Notes under the pieces: model-generated
Seen by the model: the letters and a program-made list of their open reading frames with translations, nothing else
What the model was told of the DNA's origin: nothing
Databases searched by the model: none
Origin: Saccharopolyspora hordei
Lineage (GTDB): Bacteria > Actinomycetota > Actinomycetes > Mycobacteriales > Pseudonocardiaceae
Direction of reading: 5' to 3'
NCBI RefSeq assembly: GCF_013410345.1
Contig: NZ_JACCFJ010000001.1
Location: 5,069,001 to 5,133,000 of the forward strand
DNA length: 64,000 nucleotides
Position numbers and translations under genes: made by a program
In this document: in pieces, positions 19,208 through 28,800 of the stretch
Layout of the letters: each line of letters begins with the position of its first letter
Position numbering within the stretch: the stretch's first letter is position 1

Positions 19208-19300
19208 ATGCGCGCAACATCCTCGACGTTGCTGCTGGTCGCTCGCCGCTACGTGGACCTGCGGCGAGTCTCCAGCGCGCTCTGCCGCGCCACCGTGTGA
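19208..19300 (+). CDS. Short leader peptide of the sulfur-assimilation operon (30 residues)
   Basis: A 30-codon ORF beginning ATG CGC, 105 bases before the sulfite reductase start. It contains RRYVDLRRVSSALCR with one Cys at residue 26. Short peptides with an R-x-VDL-x-R-x-SSA-L-C core are typical of leader ORFs upstream of actinobacterial cys/sir operons, and Cys-containing leader ORFs in mycobacteria act as cysteine-responsive attenuators. A GC-rich hairpin follows the stop. Its role in attenuation is inferred from family knowledge. No clear ribosome site precedes it, so leaderless translation is possible. Confidence 0.72.
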   Translation: MRATSSTLLLVARRYVDLRRVSSALCRATV

Positions 19301-19325
19301 TCCCGCGCTGCTGCACCAGTCCAGT

Positions 19326-19341
19326 CGGCGCCGGGGCGCCG
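19326..19341 (+). promoter_or_regulatory. Hairpin between leader ORF and sulfite reductase gene
   Basis: CGGCGCC and GGCGCCG form a 7-bp stem separated by GG, 25 bases after the leader stop. It is placed where an attenuator or ribosome-dependent switch would act. Confidence 0.4.
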
Positions 19342-19405
19342 GGCAGTGCACCGTCCACGACGGGGAGGCCGCGGCGCCGCCGCGCCCGAATCCCGGAGGT
19401 CGGAC

Positions 19406-21103
19406 ATGGTACCCCCGACGGAAACCGCCACCCGTCCCGCGCGCAAGCGCAAGACCCGCGGTGAGGGTCAGTGGGCGCTCGGCTACCGCGAACCGCTGAA
19501 CGCCAACGAGCGCTCCAAGAAGGACGACAACCCGCTCAACGTCCGGCAGCGCATCGAGACGATCTACGCCCACCGCGGGTTCGACTCCATCGACCCGGCG
19601 GACCTGCGCGGCCGCTTCCGGTGGTGGGGCCTGTACACCCAGCGCGCGCCGGGGATCCCGGGCGCCCGCACCGGCACGATCGAGCCCGAGGAGCTCGACG
19701 ACCGCTACTTCATGATGCGGGTGCGCATCGACGGCGGCGCGCTGACCACCGAGCAGCTGCGCACGATCGGTGAGGTCTCGCAGACCTACGCGCGCGACAC
19801 CGCCGACATCACCGACCGGCAGAACGTCCAGCTGCACTGGGTGCGCGTCGAGGACGTGCCGACGATCTGGCAGAAGCTGGAGGGCGTCGGACTGTCCACC
19901 ACGGAGGCCTGCGGCGACTGCCCGCGCGTGGTGCTGGGTTCGCCGGTGGCGGGCATCGCCGCCGACGAGATCATCGACGCCACCCCGGCGATCGAGCAGA
20001 TCCGCGAGAAGTTCATCGGGGACCGCTCGCTGTCGAACCTGCCGCGGAAGTTCAAGTCCGCGATCAGCGGTTCGCCGCGCTGGGACACCGTCCCGGAGAT
20101 CAACGACATCGCGCTGGTCGGCGTGGTGCACCCCGAGCACGGCCCCGGTTTCGACCTGTGGGTCGGCGGTGGCCTGTCCACCAACCCGAAGCTGGCCGTG
20201 CGGCTGGGCGCCTGGGTGCCGCTGGACGAGGTCGCCGAGGTGTGGCACGCGGTGGTGCAGATCTTCCGCGACTACGGCTACCGGCGGCTGCGGCACCGGG
20301 CCCGGTTGAAGTTCCTGGTCAACGACTGGGGTCCGGAGAAGTTCCGGCAGGTGCTGGAGGACGAGTACCTGGGCCGCGAGCTCGTCGACGGCCCCGCGCC
20401 GGAGACGCCGACCGAGGCGCGCGACCACATCGGCGTGCACCCGCAGAAGGACGGCAACTTCTACGTGGGCGTGAAGTCCCCGGCCGGGCGCGTCAGCGGT
20501 TCGACGCTGGTGGAGGTGGCCAAGGCCGCCGAGCGCGCCGGGTCGCGGCGGGTGCGCACCACCGTGGAGCAGAACCTGCTCGTCCTGGACGTGCCGGAGT
20601 CCGAAGTGGACACCCTGGTCGCCGACCTGGCGGGGCTGGGCCTGCAGGCCGACCCGTCGCCGTGGCGGCGCAGCGTGATGGCCTGCACCGGCATCGAGTT
20701 CTGCAAGCTGGCCATCGTGGAGACCAAGGAGCGGGCGATCGCCCTGGTCCACGACCTGGAGGAGCGGCTGGCCGACATCCAGGGCGACATCGACAACCCG
20801 GTGACCATCAACCTCAACGGGTGCCCGAACGCCTGCGCCCGCACCCAGGTCGCCGACATCGGCCTGAAGGGCCAGATGGTGCCGGACGGCAACGGCAACC
20901 AGGTCGAGGGCTTCCAGGTGCACCTGGGCGGCGGGCTCGGCCTGGACGCCGGGTTCGGCCGGAAGATCCGCGGCCACAAGGTCACCTCCGCCGAGCTCGG
21001 CGACTACGTGGAGCGCCTGGTCCGGCGCTACCTGGAGCAGCGCACCGAGGGCGAGCGCTTCGCGCAGTGGGTCGCCCGCGCCGACGAGGACGACCTCAAG
21101 TGA
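19406..21103 (+). CDS. sir: Ferredoxin-dependent sulfite reductase (SirA/NirA family)
   Basis: A 565-residue siroheme enzyme that reduces sulfite to sulfide with six electrons from ferredoxin. It has two ferredoxin-like halves. The [4Fe-4S]–siroheme ligands are C427 and C433 (ACTGIEFCK) and C473 and C477 (NGCPNACAR). Siroheme-binding basic residues are seen in ITDRQNVQLHW and NLPRKFKSAISG. Context with cysH and cysDN identifies it as sulfite rather than nitrite reductase. The ATG follows GGAGGT by five bases. It heads the operon downstream of the leader peptide. Confidence 0.95.
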   Translation: MVPPTETATRPARKRKTRGEGQWALGYREPLNANERSKKDDNPLNVRQRIETIYAHRGFDSIDPADLRGRFRWWGLYTQRAPGIPGARTGTIEPEELDDRYFMMRVRIDGGALTTEQLRTIGEVSQTYARDTADITDRQNVQLHWVRVEDVPTIWQKLEGVGLSTTEACGDCPRVVLGSPVAGIAADEIIDATPAIEQIREKFIGDRSLSNLPRKFKSAISGSPRWDTVPEINDIALVGVVHPEHGPGFDLWVGGGLSTNPKLAVRLGAWVPLDEVAEVWHAVVQIFRDYGYRRLRHRARLKFLVNDWGPEKFRQVLEDEYLGRELVDGPAPETPTEARDHIGVHPQKDGNFYVGVKSPAGRVSGSTLVEVAKAAERAGSRRVRTTVEQNLLVLDVPESEVDTLVADLAGLGLQADPSPWRRSVMACTGIEFCKLAIVETKERAIALVHDLEERLADIQGDIDNPVTINLNGCPNACARTQVADIGLKGQMVPDGNGNQVEGFQVHLGGGLGLDAGFGRKIRGHKVTSAELGDYVERLVRRYLEQRTEGERFAQWVARADEDDLK

Positions 21104-21258
21104 GCCAGGCAGGTGGGCGGGCGGCGCCGTTCTACTGCCCGTACTGCGGTGACGAGGACCTGACGCCCGAGGCCGAACCGGCCGGGGCGTGGAAGTGCGA
21201 GTCGTGCCTGCGGGTCTTCGCCGTTCGGCTCGTCGGGCTGGCCTTGGGAGGGGATTGA
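21100..21258 (+). CDS. Small zinc-ribbon protein of the cys operon
   Basis: A 52-residue protein with two CxxC knuckles, YCPYCGDED and WKCESCLRVF, which predicts a zinc ribbon. The GTG overlaps the sulfite reductase stop as GTGA, and cysH follows five bases later, so it is translated with the operon. Similar short ORFs lie between sir and cysH in streptomycetes. Role unknown; it may help assembly or regulation of the pathway enzymes. Confidence 0.8.
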   Translation: MSQAGGRAAPFYCPYCGDEDLTPEAEPAGAWKCESCLRVFAVRLVGLALGGD

Positions 21259-21263
21259 CGGAG

Positions 21264-21989
21264 ATGACTGCCGACACCACCACGCAGATCGGCACCCGCC
21301 GCAGCGACGAGGAGCTGCGCGCCCTCGTCGAGGAGGCCGCGCCGCGCCTGGCCGAGGCCACCGCGGAGGAAGCGCTGCGCTGGGCCGTGGACACCTTCGG
21401 CGACGGGCTGATCGTCGCCTCGAACATGCAGGACGCCGTGCTGGTCGACCTGGCCGCCAAGGCCAAGCCGGGCGTGGACGTGCTGTTCCTGGAGACCGGC
21501 TACCACTTCGCCGAGACCCTCGGCACCCGCGACGCGGTGGCGCAGGTCTACGACGTCACCATCGTCAACGCGCGGGCGGAGCAGAGCGTCGCCGAGCAGG
21601 ACGCCGCCGAGGGGCCGCGGTTGTACGAGCGGGACCCGAACCGGTGCTGCTTCCTGCGCAAGGTGGTGCCGCTGCGCCGCACCCTGGCCCGCTACGAGGC
21701 GTGGGTGACGGGCGTGCGCCGGGTGGAGGCGCCGACCCGCGCGAACACCCCGATCGCCACCTGGGACGAGCGCAACGGGCTGGTCAAGGTCAACCCGCTG
21801 GCGGCCTGGTCGGACGACGACGTGCAGCGCTACGTCGTGGAGCACGGCGTGCTGGTCAACCCGCTGGTGCCTGCCGGTTACCCGTCGATCGGGTGCCAGC
21901 CCTGCACCAGCAAGCCGGCCCCGGGCGCCGACCCGCGCAGCGGCCGCTGGGCGGGCACCAGCAAGACCGAGTGCGGACTGCACGGCTGA
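21264..21989 (+). CDS. cysH: APS reductase (assimilatory, iron–sulfur type)
   Basis: A 241-residue PAPS/APS reductase family enzyme that converts adenylyl sulfate to sulfite and AMP using thioredoxin. The [4Fe-4S] ligands C128–C129 (RCCFLRK) and C211/C214 (CQPCTSK) mark the APS-using type, and the catalytic Cys is in ECGLHG at the C-terminus. The absence of a cysC kinase nearby agrees with direct use of APS. The ATG at 21264 follows GGAGGGG; upstream in-frame codons overlap the zinc-ribbon gene. Confidence 0.95.
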   Translation: MTADTTTQIGTRRSDEELRALVEEAAPRLAEATAEEALRWAVDTFGDGLIVASNMQDAVLVDLAAKAKPGVDVLFLETGYHFAETLGTRDAVAQVYDVTIVNARAEQSVAEQDAAEGPRLYERDPNRCCFLRKVVPLRRTLARYEAWVTGVRRVEAPTRANTPIATWDERNGLVKVNPLAAWSDDDVQRYVVEHGVLVNPLVPAGYPSIGCQPCTSKPAPGADPRSGRWAGTSKTECGLHG

Positions 21990-22006
21990 CATCCTTGGGA
22001 GGGGAC

Positions 22007-22957
22007 ATGACCGCTATCGATGCCGAGGTCGAGCTGCCGGGCGATCCGCAGACCGACGCGCCGCCGCAGGTGGACAACCTGGACGCGCTGGAGTCCGAGG
22101 CGATCCACGTCTTCCGGGAGGTCGCCGGGGAGTTCGACCGCCCGGTGATCCTGTTCTCCGGCGGCAAGGACTCCACGGTGCTGGTGCACCTGGCGCTCAA
22201 GGCGTTCCGGCCGGCGCCCGTGCCGTTCCCGCTGCTGCACGTCGACACCGGGCACAACTTCCCGGAGGTGCTGGCGTTCCGCGACGAGCTCGCCTCCCGG
22301 CACGGGCTGCGGCTGGTGGTGGCGTCGGTGCAGGAGTACATCGACGACGGGCGGCTGCAGGAGCGCCCGGACGGCACCCGCAACCCGCTGCAGACCACGC
22401 CGCTGCTGGACGCGATCTCGGAGAACAGGTTCGACGCGGTCTTCGGCGGTGGCCGCCGCGACGAGGAGCGGGCCCGCGCCAAGGAGCGGATCTTCAGCCT
22501 GCGCAACGCGTTCGGCCAGTGGGACCCGCGGCGCCAGCGGCCCGAGCTGTGGAACCTGTACAACGGCCGGCACCGTCCGGGCGAGCACGTGCGGGTGTTC
22601 CCGCTGTCCAACTGGACCGAGCTGGACATCTGGCGCTACATCCAGCGGGAGAAGATCGAGCTGCCGGAGATCTACTACGCGCACCGCCGGGAGGTGTTCC
22701 AGCGGGACGGCATGTGGCTGACCTCCGGACCGTGGGGCGGCCCGCGTGACGGCGAGGTGCCGGTGGTCAAGACGGTCCGCTACCGCACGGTCGGCGACGG
22801 GTCGTGCACCGGCGCGGTGGAGTCCGAGGCCTACACGGTGGACGACGTGATCGCCGAGGTCGCCGCCAGCCGGTTGACCGAGCGCGGCGCCACCCGCGCC
22901 GACGACCGCCTCTCCGAAGCCGCGATGGAAGACCGCAAGCGCGAGGGCTACTTCTGA
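22007..22957 (+). CDS. cysD: Sulfate adenylyltransferase subunit 2 (CysD)
   Basis: A 316-residue subunit that makes APS from ATP and sulfate with CysN. It has the PP-loop motif ILFSGGKDSTVLVHLALK, DTGHNFPEV, and FGGGRRDEERARAKER. The C-terminal TERGATRADDR and KREGYF are typical of CysD. The ATG has GGGAGGGG upstream and is 17 bases after cysH. Confidence 0.96.
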   Translation: MTAIDAEVELPGDPQTDAPPQVDNLDALESEAIHVFREVAGEFDRPVILFSGGKDSTVLVHLALKAFRPAPVPFPLLHVDTGHNFPEVLAFRDELASRHGLRLVVASVQEYIDDGRLQERPDGTRNPLQTTPLLDAISENRFDAVFGGGRRDEERARAKERIFSLRNAFGQWDPRRQRPELWNLYNGRHRPGEHVRVFPLSNWTELDIWRYIQREKIELPEIYYAHRREVFQRDGMWLTSGPWGGPRDGEVPVVKTVRYRTVGDGSCTGAVESEAYTVDDVIAEVAASRLTERGATRADDRLSEAAMEDRKREGYF

Positions 22958-23084
22958 CCCCACCGGCCGGGGGTGCCAGGTCCGGTGACCGGCACTCCGT
23001 CCGATGTGGACGGCCAGGTCCCGACAGGACCGCCGCCCGAGCACTCTCCGACGTCCGCTCCTCAGCCAGGATTGGGTTCCCCGC

Positions 23085-24422
23085 ATGACCGAGACCACCA
23101 CCCGCACCGCTCCCGACAGCGGCACCGAGGTGACCTTGCCGGTGCAGACCGACCAGCTGCGGTTGGCCACCGCGGGGTCCGTCGACGACGGCAAGAGCAC
23201 CCTGGTCGGGCGGTTGCTGCACGACACCAAGTCGGTCCTGGCCGACCAGCTGGACGCCGTGCACCGCGCCAGCGCTGACCGCGGCCTGGCCACCCCGGAC
23301 CTGTCGCTGCTGGTCGACGGGCTCCGCGCGGAGCGCGAGCAGGGCATCACCATCGACGTGGCCTACCGCTACTTCGCCACGCCGAAGCGCTCGTTCGTGC
23401 TGGCCGACACCCCGGGGCACGTGCAGTACACCCGCAACACGGTCACCGGTGCCTCGACGGCGCAGCTGGCGGTGCTGCTGGTCGACGCCCGCAACGGCGT
23501 CGTCGAGCAGACCCGGCGGCACGCCGCGGTGCTGGCGCTGCTGGGTGTGCCGCAGCTGGTGCTGGCGGTCAACAAGATCGACATGGTGGACTTCGACGAG
23601 GCGGTGTTCACCCGCATCGCCACCGAGTTCACCGAGCACGCCCGCGCGCTGGGCTACCGGTACGGCACCGTGGTGACCATCCCGGTCTCCGCGCTGCACG
23701 GCGACAACGTGGTGGAGCGCTCGGCGAACACCCCGTGGTACGAGGGCCCGTCGCTGCTGGAGCACCTGGAGCAGGTCCCGGTGGCGCCGGACCCGCACGA
23801 CGCGCCGTTCCGGCTGCCGGTGCAGTACGTGATCCGCCCGCGCACCGCGGAGCACCCGGACTACCGGGGCTACGCGGGCCAGGTCGCGGCCGGGGTCGTC
23901 GCCGAGGGCGACGAGGTCGTGGTGCTCCCCGCCGGGGTGCGCACCCGCGTGTCCAAGGTGGACACCCCGAACGGCCCGCAGCCGAAGGCCGCCGCCGGGC
24001 ACTCGATCACGCTGCTGCTCGAGGACGACGTGGACGTCTCGCGCGGTGACCTCATCGCCGCCGCGGACTCCGCCCCGGAGCTGACCGACGAGCTCGACGC
24101 CACGGTGTGCTGGCTGGCTGAGAAGCCGCTCAAGCCGGGCGCCAAGGTGCTGGTGAAGCACGGCACGCGCACCGTGCAGGCCCTCGTCACCGAGCTGTCG
24201 GCCCGCTTCGACGAGCAGGAGCTGTCCAGTGTGGACAGCCCGGACGCGTTGCAGCTCAACGAGATCGGCCGGGTGCAGGTGCGCACCGCGGAGCCGCTGC
24301 CGGTGGACGCCTACGCGGACAGCCGCCGCACCGGTTCGTTCCTGGTGATCGACCCCGCCGACGGGACCACGCTGGCCGCGGGCCTGATCGGGGTCCCGCT
24401 GGCGCCGTTCGCAGCGGGATGA
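23085..24422 (+). CDS. cysN: Sulfate adenylyltransferase subunit 1 (CysN, GTPase)
   Basis: A 445-residue EF-Tu-like GTPase that couples GTP hydrolysis to sulfate activation. G1 is GSVDDGKST, G3 DTPGHVQYTRN, and G4 NKID. The effector region has EREQGITIDVAYRYF. There is no fused CysC kinase domain: the protein ends after the EF-Tu-type barrels. The ATG gives MTETTTR; a 127-base gap separates it from cysD. Its TGA overlaps the next gene as ATGA. Confidence 0.95.
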   Translation: MTETTTRTAPDSGTEVTLPVQTDQLRLATAGSVDDGKSTLVGRLLHDTKSVLADQLDAVHRASADRGLATPDLSLLVDGLRAEREQGITIDVAYRYFATPKRSFVLADTPGHVQYTRNTVTGASTAQLAVLLVDARNGVVEQTRRHAAVLALLGVPQLVLAVNKIDMVDFDEAVFTRIATEFTEHARALGYRYGTVVTIPVSALHGDNVVERSANTPWYEGPSLLEHLEQVPVAPDPHDAPFRLPVQYVIRPRTAEHPDYRGYAGQVAAGVVAEGDEVVVLPAGVRTRVSKVDTPNGPQPKAAAGHSITLLLEDDVDVSRGDLIAAADSAPELTDELDATVCWLAEKPLKPGAKVLVKHGTRTVQALVTELSARFDEQELSSVDSPDALQLNEIGRVQVRTAEPLPVDAYADSRRTGSFLVIDPADGTTLAAGLIGVPLAPFAAG

Positions 24423-25183
24423 CCATGACACCTCCCCTGGTGGCCGTCGCCCACGGCAGCCGCGACCCGCGCTCGGCCGCGACCGTCCACGCCCTGCTGG
24501 ACGTGGTGCGCGCCAAGCGGCCGGACCTCGACGTGCGCGCGGCCTTCCTGGACCTGTCGGCACCGCGCGTGGGCGACGTGCTCAGCGCGGTGCACGGCGA
24601 CGGCCACGACACGGCGGTGGTCGTCCCGCTGCTGCTGGGCCGCGCGTTCCACGCCCGCGTGGACGTCCCGGCGGCGGTGGCCGAGGCGCACCGCCGCTCC
24701 CCGCGCTTCCAGGTGCACGTCTCCGACGTCCTGGGCCCGGACCCGCGCCTGGACGCCGCGGCCTGGCGGCGCTTGCTCGACGCCGGGGCCGATCCCCGCG
24801 ACCCGGAGCTCGGCGTCCTGGTGGCCGCGGCGGGTTCCTCGCACGCCCCGGCGAACCAGCTGGTCGCCGACGTCGCGGAGCGCTGGCGGGCGGCGACGGC
24901 CTGGTCCGGCGCGGTGGCGACCTTCGCGGCGGCGGCCGAGCCCACCGTGCCGGCGGCGATCGAGGAGCTGCGCGCCCGGGGCGCCCGCCGCATCGCCGTC
25001 GCCTCCTGGTTCCTGGCGCCCGGCCTGCTGCCGGACCGGATCACCGCCCAGGCCCGCGACCACGCCGAGGACCCGCTCATCGCGGAGCCGATGGCCGACG
25101 ACGACAACCTCGCGGACCTGGTCCTGGCCCGCCACGCGGAAGCCCTCGCCGACGCCCAGGCGCACCTGCCGGCCGCCCTGTGA
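24419..25183 (+). CDS. Sirohydrochlorin chelatase-like protein (CbiX/SirB)
   Basis: A 254-residue CbiX-family protein with two chelatase half-domains. The first begins VAVAHGSRDPRS, with the metal-binding His, and PLLLGRAFHARVDVP. The second has VAAAGSSHAPANQ and VASWFLAPGLLPDRI. It probably inserts iron into sirohydrochlorin to supply siroheme to the sulfite reductase five genes upstream. ATGA overlap with cysN shows operon membership. Cobalt chelation cannot be excluded from sequence alone. Confidence 0.85.
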   Translation: MTMTPPLVAVAHGSRDPRSAATVHALLDVVRAKRPDLDVRAAFLDLSAPRVGDVLSAVHGDGHDTAVVVPLLLGRAFHARVDVPAAVAEAHRRSPRFQVHVSDVLGPDPRLDAAAWRRLLDAGADPRDPELGVLVAAAGSSHAPANQLVADVAERWRAATAWSGAVATFAAAAEPTVPAAIEELRARGARRIAVASWFLAPGLLPDRITAQARDHAEDPLIAEPMADDDNLADLVLARHAEALADAQAHLPAAL

Positions 25184-25402
25184 CCGGTTCGCCACGACCG
25201 ATCACCCGGTCGCGGGAGCGCGCTGGTCTGAAGGGGTGGGTTGCTGAGCAAATCTCGTCAATCCGCGCCGCCCGCACAACGCGCGCGGCATCATGACGCA
25301 CGTGTCCACCAGCTGGGTGCACGATGACCGGCAGCGACCCGGAACACCCCGACATCCCAGGTCGCTGCCGGACCCGCACTCCCCGCGTCCGCGGGACGCG
25401 GC

Positions 25403-25627
25403 ATGATCTCGCAGCCCCACTTCATCGCGCGGGTGCGCGTCGAGCACGCCCGCGGCGAGCGCGACCGGTCGTGCCACTTCTTCCCACTGCCGACCGGAGG
25501 CACCACGCCGCCCGTGCTGCGGGCCTACTGCGGGTTCACCATCCAGCCCGGTCAGGCCGAGTCCCTCGACGCGCCCACCGGCATGCCCTGCCTCGGCTGC
25601 CTGATGGCCGCCGCCCTGTCCTCCTGA
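25403..25627 (+). CDS. Small Cys-rich hypothetical protein
   Basis: A 74-residue ORF (MISQPHFIARVR…) with HARGERDRSCHFF, RAYCGFTIQPGQ and the C-terminal GMPCLGCLMAA. The spaced His/Cys residues and final CxxC look like a zinc site, and similar GMPCxxCL endings occur in short actinobacterial proteins of unknown function. Codon bias supports coding. No clear ribosome site. It is alone between the sulfur operon and the ARH genes. Confidence 0.55.
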   Translation: MISQPHFIARVRVEHARGERDRSCHFFPLPTGGTTPPVLRAYCGFTIQPGQAESLDAPTGMPCLGCLMAAALSS

Positions 25628-25660
25628 CCCCGCCGTGGGCCGGGTGGCCTGCTGATCCCC

Positions 25661-25678
25661 GACAACAGTGAGTTGTTC
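25661..25678. promoter_or_regulatory. Small inverted repeat upstream of the ARH genes
   Basis: GACAAC-AGTGA-GTTGTTC forms an inverted repeat (ACAAC/GTTGT) in the least GC-rich part of the 230-base gap before the large ARH gene. It could be an operator or promoter element; no clean -35/-10 pair was recognised. Confidence 0.25.
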
Positions 25679-25857
25679 TTGCGAAGACTAAACTTCACCC
25701 CATGTGGCCATGAGAGAGTGTGCAGTCAGCGTCTAGGCGGGGAACCGGCCGCTCTTCGTGTTCGTCGGACTCGCCAGACCCGCGCTATCGAGTGACCGCC
25801 GGGGTGTGGGGGCGTTCAATGCAAGGCTGGAAGAGGAGTCGGGGACAACAGCGCGAG

Positions 25858-28800
25858 ATGAACACGACGCAGCAGCCGAATCGACCGGTCATCACGCCGG
25901 CGATGCGGGAACAGGCCCTCAAGCAGCCCAACACCTGGCTGTACGTGGTCGACCCGATCTTCACCGACCCGAACGCCGAAGTGCCGCCGTGGGGGTTCAT
26001 CGGCGGCTACCGCGTCGACGAGAACGGCGAGATCACCGACGACTTCTCCCCCAACCCGAACTACCGGCCGTCCCCGGTCGCGCTGCGGCTGCCCGCGCCG
26101 ACCAACGACGTCGAGCGCGCCCTCCAGCTGACCACCACCGGCTACGCGCAGGGCCACACGCTGCTGACGGCCATGCTGGACGCCGAGCTGATCCTGTTCG
26201 CGCAGCCGCAGGGCAGCGGCCTGTTCACGATGGAGCACGAGTCGGGGCGCAGACAGCTCCAGGTCTTCACCTCCGAGAGCTTCCTCCCGCCGAACTGGAC
26301 GACCTGGCAGCGGATGACCGGTCGCCAGCTGGCCGCGCTCAACCCGACGGGCATCGACATCCAGGTCAACCCGACCAGCCCGGTCAAGGCGCGAGTGCCC
26401 GCCGAGGACCTGGTCAAGGCCGCCGCCGCGGTACCGCCGAAGGCCCCCGGCACGCCGCTGCAGTCCCCGCCCACCGGCACCCCGACGCCCGCACCGACCT
26501 CTCCGCCCAACGGCACCCCGGCAGCCGCCGCGCCCCAGACCACGCCCGCCGTCACGCCGGCGCCCGCTCCCCCGTCCCCGCCGAACGGCACCCCGGTGCC
26601 GAGCGGGGGCGCGCCGGTCGAGCAGCCCGCGCCCGCGCAGGCCGATCCGACCGAGACCGAGTTCGGCCGCCGCTTCCTGGGCTCGGTGCTGGCCGGCGCC
26701 ATCGGGGACGCGCTGGGCGCGCCGGTGGAGTTCTACCCGGTGGACCAGATCCGCAGCCGCTTCGGCGCGATGGGGGTCACCGAGTACGACCGCACCGGTG
26801 ACCAGCCGGGCGAGTTCACCGACGACACCCAGATGACGCTGTTCACCCTGGAAGGCCTGATCCGCGGGCACATCGCGGTCCGGGCCGGGGCGAACAGCCC
26901 GCTGCCCGCTGTCCAGCTGGCCTACCAGCGCTGGCTGCACACCCAGGGCTACGCGTGGATGCGGGCGGCCGGTCCGTTCGCCATCAGCCACCCCAAGCCG
27001 AACGGCTGGCTGGTCGAGCAGCGGGACCTGTTCGCGGTGCGCTCGCCGAACAGCAGCTGCATCACCGCGCTGCGCGAGTTCGCCTCGGTCGGCGCGCCCG
27101 GCACCTTCGACCGGCCGATCAACGACTCGCCCGACTGCGGCGGCGTGGTGCGCGCGGCCCCGGTGGCGCTGTGGTCCGAGGACCCCGAGGAGGTCTTCGA
27201 GCTCGCCGCCGCCACCGCGGCGCTGACCTACTCGCAGCCCAACGGCTACCTGCCCGCCGGGGTGCTGGCGGTGATCGTGCACCGGTTGCTGCGCGAGGCG
27301 ACCATCGAGGACGCCGTGCGGCAGGCCCGCGAACTGCTGGTGCGGTACGCCGACCACGAGGACACCGACCGCGCGCTGCAGGCCGCCGTGGACCTCGCCC
27401 AGCGGGGCAAACCGACGCCCGAGCAGCTCAAGGACACCCTCGGCGGCGGCTGGGCCGGGCACGAGGCGCTGGCGATCGCGGTGTGCGCGGCGCTGAGCAC
27501 CGACAGCGTCGCCGCCGCCCTCATGGTCGCGGTCAACCACTCCGGCGACAGCGACTCGACCGCGTCGATCTGCGGCAACATCGTCGGTGCCCGCTACGGC
27601 GCCCCGGCGCTGCCCGGCGTCTGGCTGCGCGACCTCAAGCAGCGGGAGGTCGTCGAGGCCCTCGTCAAGGACGCGTTGCTGGAGTTCGGCCCCACCCCGC
27701 CGAGCGGGGAGGCCTGGGCCGCGCGGTACCCGGCCGCCAAGGACGTCTCCGACCTCGACTTCACCTCCACCCTCCCGCTCGCCGGGGAGGAGCCCGCCAG
27801 GCCGGCGGAACCGGCCGCCGAGGAGCCGGGAGGAGCCGCGGACGACAGCGGAGAAGGGGCTCCGGAGTCCAGCGAGAGCACGGACCCCACCGAGGAACCG
27901 GCCACCGACGACGCCGCGGAGGAACCGGCGGACGAGGAACCCGCTGCGGCGACCACGGACCCCGAGCCCACCGCCGAGGTCCCGGCCCCGCAACCCGCCG
28001 CCGCGGCGGACGACCCGCGCGCGCAGCGGATCCTGGGCTTCCTGCTCGGCGGGGCGGCCGGGGACGCCCTCGGCTACCCGATCGAGGACGACTCGCTGCA
28101 GGAGATCCGCCGCAAGTACGGCCCGGCCGGGCTGACCGACTACGTCGACGCGCACCGCCCCGGCGGTTCGGTCAGCGACGAGACCCAGATGACGCTGTTC
28201 ACCCTGGAAGGGCTCATCCGGGCGAGCATCCGGCGTCGGCTGTTCGGCGAGAACGAACCGGCCACCCAGGTGCAGCACGCCTACCAGCGGTGGCTGCACA
28301 CCCAGGGCTTCGACTGGCGGGACGCCGGCGGCCCGCTGGCCGCCACCCCGCCGGACGGCTGGCTGATCCAGCAGAAGGGCCTGTTCGTCCGCCGCGCCCC
28401 GGGCACCACCTGCATCCAGGCGCTGCACGGCTACGCCCACGGCGCACCGCAGGGCTCGTTCAGCAACCGGCTCAACGACGCCAAGGGCTGCGGCGGCGTG
28501 ATGCGCGCGGCCCCGGCCGGGCTGTGGTCGTCCGACCCCGCCGAGGTGTTCCGGGTCGGCGCGATGACCGCGGTGCTCACGCACGGCGACCCGACCGGCT
28601 ACCTGCCGGCCGGTGCGCTGGCGGTGGTCGTCCAGCAGCTGCTGGAGGGCCGTTCGCTGCCGGAGTCGGTGGACCGCGCGCTCACCGAACTGTCCACGTG
28701 GGACGGGCACGAGGAGACCTCCGCTGCGCTGCGGGCGGCCATCGAGCTCGCCGCCGCGGGTGCCCCGACCCCGGAGCAGATCGAGGAGGCCATCGGCGAA

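Noticed and set aside
19154..21466. Long minus-strand open frame opposite sulfite reductase
   Set aside because: Compositional shadow without recognisable motifs. The plus strand has intact siroheme and iron–sulfur motifs.
23085..24422. CysNC fusion
   Set aside because: The protein ends after the EF-Tu-like barrels and no APS kinase P-loop follows. The APS-type CysH makes the kinase unnecessary.
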